Source: Bacillus sp. USDA818B3_A
Lineage (GTDB): Bacteria > Bacillota > Bacilli > Bacillales > Cytobacillaceae
Length of the DNA: 64,000 nucleotides
Assembly (NCBI RefSeq): GCF_009928415.1
Contig: NZ_JAABNN010000003.1
Coordinates: 340,145 to 404,144 of the forward strand
Reading direction: 5' to 3'
Below are positions 57,650 to 64,000 of the stretch, piece by piece. Position 1 is the stretch's first letter, and every line of letters starts with the position of its first letter. The notes below the pieces were generated by a model. It was not told where the DNA came from. It ran no database searches and worked only from the letters and a program-made list of their open reading frames with translations. The translations under genes were made by a program, and so were the position numbers.

Positions 57650-59632
57650 TTAAGACACCTCTTTGCGTACTCCTGTGTACCTCGGAGTAACATTTCCATA
57701 TTTTCCGTTCCAGACGGCAAATAGTGCACCAATTACGATCATAAAAGAACCAATCCATAGCCAATCCATCATTGGATTAATTTTGACAACAAAGGTCGCT
57801 TTTCCATCATCTTCCCAGGCACTTAATACAATATATAAGTCTTCTTTTATAGATGAAATGATGGCTACTTCAGAAGATGGCTGTTCCCAGTTGCCATAAA
57901 ACACTTTTTCCGGCTGGAAGGTACCTAGCTTTTTACCATTTCTAAAAACGGTCACATCAGCATAGACGATATCATTAATACCTTCTTTCTTTTGGTCGAG
58001 CCGATCATAATTAATTCGGTAGTCTTTAAGTTCAATTGATTGACCCAAGGCAACTGTTTTCATTGTTTCAACATCATAGTTTTGTGAACCGATGATTCCC
58101 ATCGTTATAAAGGCAATTCCAAGATGGACGATATATCCTCCGTAGCGCCGGCGATTACGGATCATCAGACGATATAAAGCAACTAACGGGGTTTCTTTTG
58201 TCATCTTTCTTCTTGCTTTAACACCTCTATAAAACTCTAAAAAGTGTGTGATCAGTAATAAAATAATGACCCCGTATCCAATTACAGCCCACGCTTTTTG
58301 AATTCCGAGGACAACCATTAGAACCATACCAGCTACGGCAAGAATGGCCGGAATTAAAAAGTTTTTTCTTAGATTTTTCACGGTAGACTTCTGCCAGGCA
58401 AGCAGCGGACAGACAGCCATCACAAACATCATTGACAATAGGATCGGAGCTTCCACTTTATTAAAGAAAGGCAAGCCCACTGTTACCTTAGTACCACGAA
58501 CAGCTTCAGATACAAGCGGGAAAATAGTTCCCCAGAATACAGCAAAAGCCGCACCAACTAATAAGAGGTTATTAACTAGAAAACTGCTCTCTTTTGAAAT
58601 AAATGAATTAAATTCTCCGGCACTGCGTTTAAGCAGGTTATAGCGGCTCATTAGTACGTATAATGATAAAATCACCGCAACACCCATAAAAATTAAAAAA
58701 TATAATCCAAGATTTGAATTTGCAAACGCATGTACAGAAGTTAATACACCGCTTCGGACAAGAAACGTTCCAAATAATGTCATTGCGTAAGAAACAATAA
58801 TTAAACTAATGTTCCATATCTTCAGCATGTTCTTCCGTTCCTGGATCATTACGGAATGCAGGAATGCCGTTGCGGTTAACCATGGCATAAATGATGCATT
58901 CTCAACAGGGTCCCAGGCCCAGTAACCGCCCCATCCCAGTTCCACATAAGCCCATTGGCCGCCAAAGATATTACCAAGGCTTAAAAATAACCAGGCAATA
59001 ATGGTCCATCTTCGAGTCATTTTAATCCAGAAATCATCAACATTTTTCAATAGTAATGCTGCCATTGCAAAAGCAAATGGTACAGCAAGCCCGACATATC
59101 CCAGATAAAGTGTTACCGGGTGGATAATCATCCCTGGGTTTTGAAGCATAGGGTTTAGACCCTTTCCTTCCGTAGGAATGGTATCCAATAAGACGAAAGG
59201 TTTTGCAACAAAGCCTAAAATGAAGAAAAAGAAAACGGCATTAGCCAATAAAATAGCAGAGATGTAAGGCACCATTGGGTTGCCTTTCATCTTTCTTGAG
59301 TACGCAATCATCACCATATAAAGAGTTAAAAAGAATGTCCATAATAATAGTGAGCCCGCATTCCCAGCCCATAAGGCAGTAAGTTTATATATCACAGGAA
59401 GTTCACTGCTGGTATAATCGGCAACATATTCATATTGAAATTGAGATGTTGCTAAAAGGTAGAATAAGGAGAGCATTGCCATGGCGGCACAAACAAATAA
59501 TGCAATCATCCCCCCTTTGCCGCTATTAACTAGTTTTTGATTTTTTGTGCTAATTCCGAGGGTCATAATTAGCAGGGAGTAAATTGCGATAGCTAACCCA
59601 ATAAATATGGTAGCATTAGCAAATAAATACAT
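57650..59632 (-). CDS. ccmF: Cytochrome c heme lyase CcmF
   Basis: 660-residue protein with about 15 membrane helices. The WWD heme motif GGYWAWDPVENASFMPWL and flanking His residues (e.g. HPVTLYLGYVGLAVPF, TAFLHSVMIQ) are intact. It transfers heme from CcmE to the apocytochrome. Full length for the family; ATG 59632 with AAGGTG upstream. Confidence 0.95.
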   Translation of the reverse strand: MYLFANATIFIGLAIAIYSLLIMTLGISTKNQKLVNSGKGGMIALFVCAAMAMLSLFYLLATSQFQYEYVADYTSSELPVIYKLTALWAGNAGSLLLWTFFLTLYMVMIAYSRKMKGNPMVPYISAILLANAVFFFFILGFVAKPFVLLDTIPTEGKGLNPMLQNPGMIIHPVTLYLGYVGLAVPFAFAMAALLLKNVDDFWIKMTRRWTIIAWLFLSLGNIFGGQWAYVELGWGGYWAWDPVENASFMPWLTATAFLHSVMIQERKNMLKIWNISLIIVSYAMTLFGTFLVRSGVLTSVHAFANSNLGLYFLIFMGVAVILSLYVLMSRYNLLKRSAGEFNSFISKESSFLVNNLLLVGAAFAVFWGTIFPLVSEAVRGTKVTVGLPFFNKVEAPILLSMMFVMAVCPLLAWQKSTVKNLRKNFLIPAILAVAGMVLMVVLGIQKAWAVIGYGVIILLLITHFLEFYRGVKARRKMTKETPLVALYRLMIRNRRRYGGYIVHLGIAFITMGIIGSQNYDVETMKTVALGQSIELKDYRINYDRLDQKKEGINDIVYADVTVFRNGKKLGTFQPEKVFYGNWEQPSSEVAIISSIKEDLYIVLSAWEDDGKATFVVKINPMMDWLWIGSFMIVIGALFAVWNGKYGNVTPRYTGVRKEVS

Positions 59633-59657
59633 TTCGTCACCTTCTTACGTTGACTTG

Positions 59658-60110
59658 TTATTTTTCTGTAGCTGGTTGATCTAACAATTGTTTATGTTTC
59701 TCAGGATCATAGTTTTTCATATCTTTCCCCTCATATTTTGAAGGACATCTAGTTTTAACCGATTCAGCAGCAAATGTATCCTTTTTAGTTGGGGAACCTT
59801 GCAGGATAGTAATGACTCCTTCAGAAAAGTTATCGGGTTTTGTACCATGGTACAAGACATGCATGACATTGCCATGATTATCTTTAACGTCAAATTTTAA
59901 TTCGATTTTGTCCGAGTTCCATTTAATTGTGTCTTCCATTAATAAGCCCTCAACAGTTACAAAATCGTCTTTATGCTGTTCTTGAGTTGCCAATAGTTCT
60001 TTCATCGTTAACTCCACACCACTTGACCCAGGTGTAGCAGCCATCAATAAGAATACAATTGCACCAGCAATAATGAATCCGCCTAACATTACAAGAGTAT
60101 TTTTTTTCAT
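59658..60110 (-). CDS. ccmE: Heme chaperone CcmE, CxxxY variant
   Basis: 150 residues: N-terminal membrane anchor (~5-24), then a beta-barrel domain with the family signature VLYHGTKPDNFSEGVITILQG. The usual heme-binding HDENY is replaced by Cys-Pro-Ser-Lys-Tyr at about residue 122, the form reported for Desulfovibrio and archaeal CcmE. ATG 60110 with GGAG eight bases upstream. Confidence 0.92.
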   Translation of the reverse strand: MKKNTLVMLGGFIIAGAIVFLLMAATPGSSGVELTMKELLATQEQHKDDFVTVEGLLMEDTIKWNSDKIELKFDVKDNHGNVMHVLYHGTKPDNFSEGVITILQGSPTKKDTFAAESVKTRCPSKYEGKDMKNYDPEKHKQLLDQPATEK

Positions 60111-60123
60111 CCCTCTCACTCCA

Positions 60124-61185
60124 TTAGATTAATTTTTTCATTTCTTCTTCGTACATTTCTTGGTCAATCTTTCCAGTTAATAGTTTTTTACGCAGTTCCT
60201 TTTTTTCTTCGTCATTTAGAGATTTGTTACGATCTTTTTTTTCGGCGGGCTGTTTTGTTGATTGAGACTTTTTATTTTTACCAATTGCCTCCTTACGACG
60301 GTTTACAGGAGTTCTTCCTTTTAATCCAAAATAAACGAAGATTCCGGCAATGATCAAAGCAATACCTATAATAGATGCTCCACCAACCCCAATAAGCGGC
60401 TGCTCTGTTTTACTGCTTGAACCCTCTTTACTGACTTGGTCTGTTGCGGTTACACCACTATGGGTTTCATCATTTGGCGCCTGCTGCTTATTAATGGCCT
60501 CCAATGTGGATTCGGTTCCATCCTTTGTGTATGAAAAAGTATATTTTAGATTTTCTTTGGCCTTTACATTTTTGTATTGGTAATAATAAAGCTCTTCCCC
60601 GTATTCACTTTGTATGTTGTTTGCCGTTTTTGGCTCTAACTTAATATTTTCGGCTTCCATTGGGGAGTAAAAGATGACATCTAATTGGTCAATTTGTGCA
60701 TTATTCAGTAACTGATATGTAAAACTTTTTTGTTCCTTCACATTAATCGTTTTAGTGTAAAATTCGATAACAAATTGATAGGTTTCATTATTCTTAATTG
60801 CCTTTGCCGGTTTCCAAGTAATGATTCCCTTTTCTTTATCAACATCATACGGCCGCTCTACTTCTGGCTTATTTTCCTCTGGAAACTCTGCAACCAACGA
60901 GGCCTCAAATCCCTTGTCCAACGCAGGAATAGGTATTTCAATTTTCCCCTTATAATCCTGGCCACTTTTGTTAATAATTGTTCCATACTGTCCGACTAGT
61001 AATGATGGAACATCTCTTGATCCCCAATCTTCGGGATAATCAAATTCCGGCATTACTTGTACCTGCATTTCCTTAAAGGGAAATTTCTCCGCTTGGAACA
61101 CAGCTTCGGCGCTCGTTCTAGAACCTGTAAAACTAGTTAGGAATGAGAAAATCACAAACATTGCTAACCATTTTTTCTTAAGCAT
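60124..61185 (-). CDS. Unknown membrane protein of the ccm operon (A)
   Basis: 353 residues, first gene of the operon. ATG 61185 preceded by AAGGAGGA. Signal peptide (1-26), extracytoplasmic beta-rich domain (~30-220), Ser/Thr linker, membrane helix (ASIIGIALIIAGIFVYFGL), then a Lys-rich cytoplasmic tail ending LLTGKIDQEMYEEEMKKLI, which resembles a SHOCT-like helical hairpin. Same architecture as protein B at 55767-56762. No known function; linked to cytochrome c maturation by position. Confidence 0.75.
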   Translation of the reverse strand: MLKKKWLAMFVIFSFLTSFTGSRTSAEAVFQAEKFPFKEMQVQVMPEFDYPEDWGSRDVPSLLVGQYGTIINKSGQDYKGKIEIPIPALDKGFEASLVAEFPEENKPEVERPYDVDKEKGIITWKPAKAIKNNETYQFVIEFYTKTINVKEQKSFTYQLLNNAQIDQLDVIFYSPMEAENIKLEPKTANNIQSEYGEELYYYQYKNVKAKENLKYTFSYTKDGTESTLEAINKQQAPNDETHSGVTATDQVSKEGSSSKTEQPLIGVGGASIIGIALIIAGIFVYFGLKGRTPVNRRKEAIGKNKKSQSTKQPAEKKDRNKSLNDEEKKELRKKLLTGKIDQEMYEEEMKKLI

Positions 61186-61421
61186 AATAATCCTCCTTGG
61201 CTTAGAAAACTCATCCATAGACATCTTAATTTTCACTATAGTCCTCTTAAAAATAAATATAAGTGTTCTATAAGCGATAGAGTTGAATCACTCTTGAACA
61301 TTTTGTTAAAGGGTGGAAACGTTTGACTTTTTGACAAAAAACCACCACAAATTGTTCACATTTACAATATCTTCATGGTTTATTAGGGATTTTGTCGGAT
61401 TGTCATTTATTAAAATAGTAA

Positions 61422-61453
61422 AAAACCTGTACCCTCAATTGGGCACAGGTTTT
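61422..61453 (-). terminator. Terminator after the diheme cytochrome c gene
   Basis: AAAACCTGT (61422-61430) and ACAGGTTTT (61445-61453) with inner CCC/GGG pairs; T-rich on the minus strand afterwards. It separates the selenoprotein-cytochrome unit from the ccm operon. Confidence 0.85.
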
Positions 61454-61467
61454 CTTTACTAATATAA

Positions 61468-62124
61468 CTATTTCTTTTCTTCTAAGGATCGGATATACAT
61501 AACAATGTTAGAAATATCCTGTTTCTTTAATTGACGTACACCGTCAAGACCTTTTAACGAAGGACCCATTCTTGTTCCTTCACGTCCATATGCTGTACTA
61601 ATCCATATTTGCTTATCAGTTGTAAATTTTAAATATTGTCGATGTGATAGGGCGGTTCCCATTCGCAGCATACCGGCACCGTTATCCATATGACAGTTCT
61701 TGCAGTATAGATCATAAAGCTTTTTGCCATTTTCAGGATTCCCAGTGATGTTTTTAGGTACATTAAATTTGATTTCCTCCGTTTGCCAATTCCTGATAAA
61801 GGCTGTAAGGTTTTTTAACTCACCGGCTGATAATCTCGGTCCATAGGCAGGCATACCGGTTCCTTCTCTGCCAAACTTTATGTAATTAGATAAAGTCTTA
61901 TCTGTTACAGAGTTTAAGAAATGTTGATTATTTAAAGCTGTACCAGCATATTTCCCTTCACCTTTTCCAGTTTCACCATGACAAACCAGACAATTAGTTT
62001 TGTATACCTTTTCACCCGCTTCAATAGCCTGTGAATTCTTTTTGTCGAATATATTACTATTACTTATACAAAAAATAATACCAATAACAACCAAAATATA
62101 AAATCCAATAAGTATTTTCTTCAT
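61468..62124 (-). CDS. Membrane-anchored diheme cytochrome c
   Basis: 218 residues: an uncleaved N-terminal membrane anchor (~4-22), followed by two class-I-like cytochrome domains with heme motifs CLVCH and CKNCH and Met ligands in GTGMPAYGP and the second domain. It is the natural client of the adjacent ccm operon. Starts 9 bases after the stop of the selenoprotein gene; its AGGGGT ribosome site lies in that stop region, implying translational coupling. Electron partners not evident. Confidence 0.92.
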   Translation of the reverse strand: MKKILIGFYILVVIGIIFCISNSNIFDKKNSQAIEAGEKVYKTNCLVCHGETGKGEGKYAGTALNNQHFLNSVTDKTLSNYIKFGREGTGMPAYGPRLSAGELKNLTAFIRNWQTEEIKFNVPKNITGNPENGKKLYDLYCKNCHMDNGAGMLRMGTALSHRQYLKFTTDKQIWISTAYGREGTRMGPSLKGLDGVRQLKKQDISNIVMYIRSLEEKK

Positions 62125-62133
62125 GGGTTACCC

Positions 62134-62583
62134 CTACTTTGGCTCAGGTGTTGGGGTTGGTTCCCCAAGGTCTTCATACTTTTCAGTAATCAATTTGTAG
62201 ATCTTCTCAGGACTCTTACCGTTAAGATGCATATCTATTGCCTCCCGGGCAATATTGACACAAGTATCTCACGATATCCCATGTGAATCCCATTCTTGTA
62301 CAGCATTGTTATCTCCAACACTCTTAACGAAACAGTCTAGATTGCTCTTATGGCCATCTGCCACGCAGCCACAATAACAGGGAACTTGTGCAACGACTTC
62401 TGGATGTGTTGAGGCCATTATATATGTTTCTTGAACTTTTTCAGAAGAGTTTAATACGAAATCCGGCAGTGGCTGATGCTTCTTATCAAGTTTCCAACTT
62501 TGGTCATCAAGCTTGGAACTGCATCCTGCAGCAATGATTGCTAATAGAATGAAAAGGAAGAAGAAAGTAGTTATTCTTTTCAT
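62134..62583 (-). CDS. PCYCGC-motif lipoprotein, probable selenoprotein (UGA read as selenocysteine)
   Basis: Read through the in-frame UGA at 62269-62271 this is 149 residues ending at TAG 62134. Lipobox AIIAAGC (Cys21) marks a surface lipoprotein; PCYCGC lies at 68-73 with another Cys at 84. The UGA is residue 105 within WDSHGIS-U-DTC, giving a U-x-x-C pair with Cys108, where family members have Cys-x-x-C. The downstream half (VNIAREAIDMHLNGKSPEKIY) is in frame and family-like. NCBI uses the name CYCXC family (seleno)protein for such bacilli proteins, from memory. Metal or thiol redox role likely. Confidence 0.85.
62236..62254 (-). other. Candidate bacterial SECIS hairpin
   Basis: Fourteen bases after the UGA, UAUUGCC pairs perfectly with GGCAAUA around loop CGGGA. 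The loop starts 21 bases after the UGA and has G at its second position, matching the described bacterial SECIS pattern (G in the first two loop bases, loop roughly 16-37 bases from UGA). Confidence 0.8.
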
Positions 62584-62720
62584 CTAGTATTCACCCCTTT
62601 CCTAATATTCTTATACAACTGTTATTTTAGCAAATAGGGATATCTACACTTATTCTAATTTCTTACTATTTAGTGAAGTTTTTAAGCTTACTAAAGTAAA
62701 TTACACTTATTTAGGTAAAA

Positions 62721-62743
62721 AGGAGGCCTAAACGCTGCCTCCT
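62721..62743 (-). terminator. Terminator before the selenoprotein gene
   Basis: Minus strand AGGAGGC / GCCTCCT stem followed by TTTTT. It ends transcription of the membrane protein gene at 62751-63248, so the selenoprotein-cytochrome unit needs its own promoter in 62584-62720. Confidence 0.8.
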
Positions 62744-62750
62744 GTTGTTA

Positions 62751-63248
62751 CTACATATTCATCATGTCATGGCCGCCTGCAGAACTTGTACCTAGCGAGG
62801 GATCAATCATACCGAAAATCATCGCAATATGGGCAACAACTAAGAAGATACTAACAAAAATGGCATGGATTTTTAACTTTTCTTCTTCTGTCCTATTTTT
62901 ATAAATCAGGCCTAAATCAAGTAATGCCATGCCAAGAAACGGAATAATACCAAGCAGGTAGAAAGTGACCGCTACAACGTCAATCCAGCCTTTCCATTCA
63001 CCATTTACTGTTAGTGGGATGTACGCATTTTTCATTAAGTAAATAAATATACCTGTAAAATAAAAACCGGCAAAGATTCCTGTTACCTTATTCAATTTTC
63101 TTAAAGCACCATCTAATTTCCTAGTAAATAAAATGGCTATTTCTGTTATTGCAAGGATCTCTGCACAGATGACCGGTACTGCCATAAAAATTAATAAATT
63201 CCAAGGCTGATTATCGGCCAGCAGCCCCATATAATGTGTCATATTCAT
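62751..63248 (-). CDS. Four-helix integral membrane protein, unknown function
   Basis: 165 residues with four to five hydrophobic segments and a His/Met-rich C-terminus (GGHDMMNM). It has a proper GGAG ribosome site. I do not recognise a characterised family. Terminal His/Met residues could bind a metal such as copper. Its position between efp and the cytochrome genes, and its terminator, make it a separate unit belonging to the inserted region. Confidence 0.7.
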   Translation of the reverse strand: MNMTHYMGLLADNQPWNLLIFMAVPVICAEILAITEIAILFTRKLDGALRKLNKVTGIFAGFYFTGIFIYLMKNAYIPLTVNGEWKGWIDVVAVTFYLLGIIPFLGMALLDLGLIYKNRTEEEKLKIHAIFVSIFLVVAHIAMIFGMIDPSLGTSSAGGHDMMNM

Positions 63249-63348
63249 GTTTATCTGCTCCTTTAAGTTATTTACACATTTAATATAAAAAATAAATGTG
63301 CAGAAACTTAGGAGAAACTTTGAATAAAATGTGTTAATTGGTCAAAAA

Positions 63349-63377
63349 AACCTTAGACCATTTTATGATCTAAGGTT
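63349..63377 (-). terminator. Terminator after efp
   Basis: AACCTTAGA pairs with TCTAAGGTT; on the minus strand followed by TTTTTT. Confidence 0.88.
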
Positions 63378-63385
63378 GGTATAGA

Positions 63386-63943
63386 TTATGCACGAGAAAC
63401 ATAGCTTGCTTCCGTTGTATTAATGATGAGTTTATCTCCTTGGTTTATAAAGAAAGGAACTTGAACAATAAGACCCGTTTCAAGTGTTGCAGGTTTTGTG
63501 CCGCCAGAAGCTGTATCCCCTTTAATGCCAGGTTCTGTTTCGGTAACTTCTAATTCAACCGTATTTGGCAATTCTATACCAAGTGTTTCATATTGGAACA
63601 TCATGATGTGGACTTCCATATTTTCTTTTAAGAACTTTAATTCATATTCAATGTTTGCAGCTGGAAGTTCCACTTGTTCGTAAGAATCCATATCCATGAA
63701 CACGTGAGAATCACCGCTTGCATAAAGATATTGCATTTTACGATTGTCAATCTGTGCTTTTTCTACCTTTTCACCTGCACGGAACGTTTTCTCTTGAATC
63801 GCTCCGTTTCTTAAATTACGGAGCTTTGAACGAACAAATGCCGCTCCTTTTCCTGGTTTTACGTGTTGGAAGTCAAGAACGCGCCATAGGCCGCCATCGA
63901 CTTCGATTGTTAGTCCCGTCTTAAAATCGTTAACTGAAATCAT
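63386..63943 (-). CDS. efp: Elongation factor P
   Basis: 185 residues, standard length. Three OB-like domains; relieves ribosome stalling at polyproline. The modification-site lysine is Lys32 in KPGKGAAF, the site that carries 5-aminopentanol in B. subtilis. ATG 63943 with GGAGGA upstream. Marks the right boundary of the inserted cytochrome region. Confidence 0.96.
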   Translation of the reverse strand: MISVNDFKTGLTIEVDGGLWRVLDFQHVKPGKGAAFVRSKLRNLRNGAIQEKTFRAGEKVEKAQIDNRKMQYLYASGDSHVFMDMDSYEQVELPAANIEYELKFLKENMEVHIMMFQYETLGIELPNTVELEVTETEPGIKGDTASGGTKPATLETGLIVQVPFFINQGDKLIINTTEASYVSRA

Positions 63944-64000
63944 GTGTAAATCCTCCTAAAAATTCTTACAATATAATGAGTTCCTTTGTAGAGTGGGTAA

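Noticed and set aside
61321..61380. Fnr-type TGTGA-N6-TCACA site upstream of the ccm operon
   Set aside because: Only one half-site (TGTGA) is present; the second half does not match.
62269..62271. UGA treated as an ordinary stop or as a nonsense mutation making a pseudogene
   Set aside because: The frame stays open for 44 family-like codons, the stop replaces exactly the expected Cys of a CxxC pair, and a SECIS-like hairpin follows. A random nonsense mutation would not produce all three.
1..64000. tRNA, rRNA, CRISPR arrays, insertion sequences, prophage
   Set aside because: No tRNA-like cloverleaf, rRNA segment, regular spacer-repeat array, transposase or integrase frame was recognised on either strand.

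Overview
The window looks like a chromosomal segment of a spore-forming, low-GC member of the Bacillaceae. The strongest evidence is gene order. From left to right it follows the known B. subtilis yqjQ-to-efp region: yqjQ, proI, rnz, zwf, dinB, yqjE, yqjD, methylmalonyl-CoA epimerase, yqjA, artMQP, brxB, the bkd operon with buk/bcd/ptb/bkdR, yqzF, a glycerophosphodiesterase, spo0A, spoIVB, recN, argR, tlyA, dxs, ispA, xseBA, folD, nusB, yqhY, accCB, spoIIIAH-AA and efp. Nearly every gene is on the minus strand. The plus-strand exceptions are proI, zwf, a Prli42-like miniprotein, yqzF, yycC-like and a SIMPL-domain gene. I saw no rRNA, tRNA, CRISPR array, transposase or prophage.

Layout. Positions 1-9,200 hold central metabolism and repair genes plus a propionyl-CoA carboxylase-type subunit and methylmalonyl-CoA epimerase. 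Positions 9,200-15,000 hold an L,D-transpeptidase, an ArAE-type membrane protein, an arginine-type ABC transporter with a candidate ArgR box, an M20 hydrolase and a bacilliredoxin. Positions 15,100-20,300 hold MeaB and both methylmalonyl-CoA mutase subunits, which with the epimerase form a propionyl-CoA to succinyl-CoA route. Positions 20,500-30,800 hold the branched-chain keto acid dehydrogenase operon with its sigma-54 activator BkdR and a clear -24/-12 promoter. Positions 31,000-51,950 hold the sporulation/housekeeping block: spo0A with a sigma-H promoter and 0A boxes, spoIVB, recN, argR, isoprenoid genes, accBC and the complete eight-gene spoIIIA operon behind a sigma-E promoter.

The unusual part is 52,870-63,250, between spoIIIAA and efp, where B. 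subtilis has only yqhV. It holds an eleven-gene operon for a System I (Ccm-type) cytochrome c maturation machine: thioredoxin-like CcmG, a 43-residue CcmD, CcmC, CcmB, CcmA, an unknown membrane protein, a CcmI-like protein, CcmH, CcmF, CcmE and a second unknown membrane protein. Bacilli normally use System II (ResB/ResC). CcmE carries a Cys-x-x-x-Tyr motif in place of the usual heme-binding His. Upstream are a membrane-anchored diheme cytochrome c and, 9 bases before it, a PCYCGC-motif lipoprotein gene interrupted by an in-frame UGA.

That UGA falls exactly where a U-x-x-C redox pair would sit. It is followed, after 14 bases, by a perfect 7-bp stem with a G-containing 5-base loop, which fits the bacterial SECIS pattern, and the frame then stays open for 44 more codons to a TAG. 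I read it as a selenocysteine codon, making this a selenoprotein lipoprotein linked to cytochrome c.

Other points of note are three copies of a roughly 120-base structured repeat with compensatory changes, a probable AUU start for spoIIIAD, palindromes at the bkd promoter, and an unusually large share of UUG start codons.
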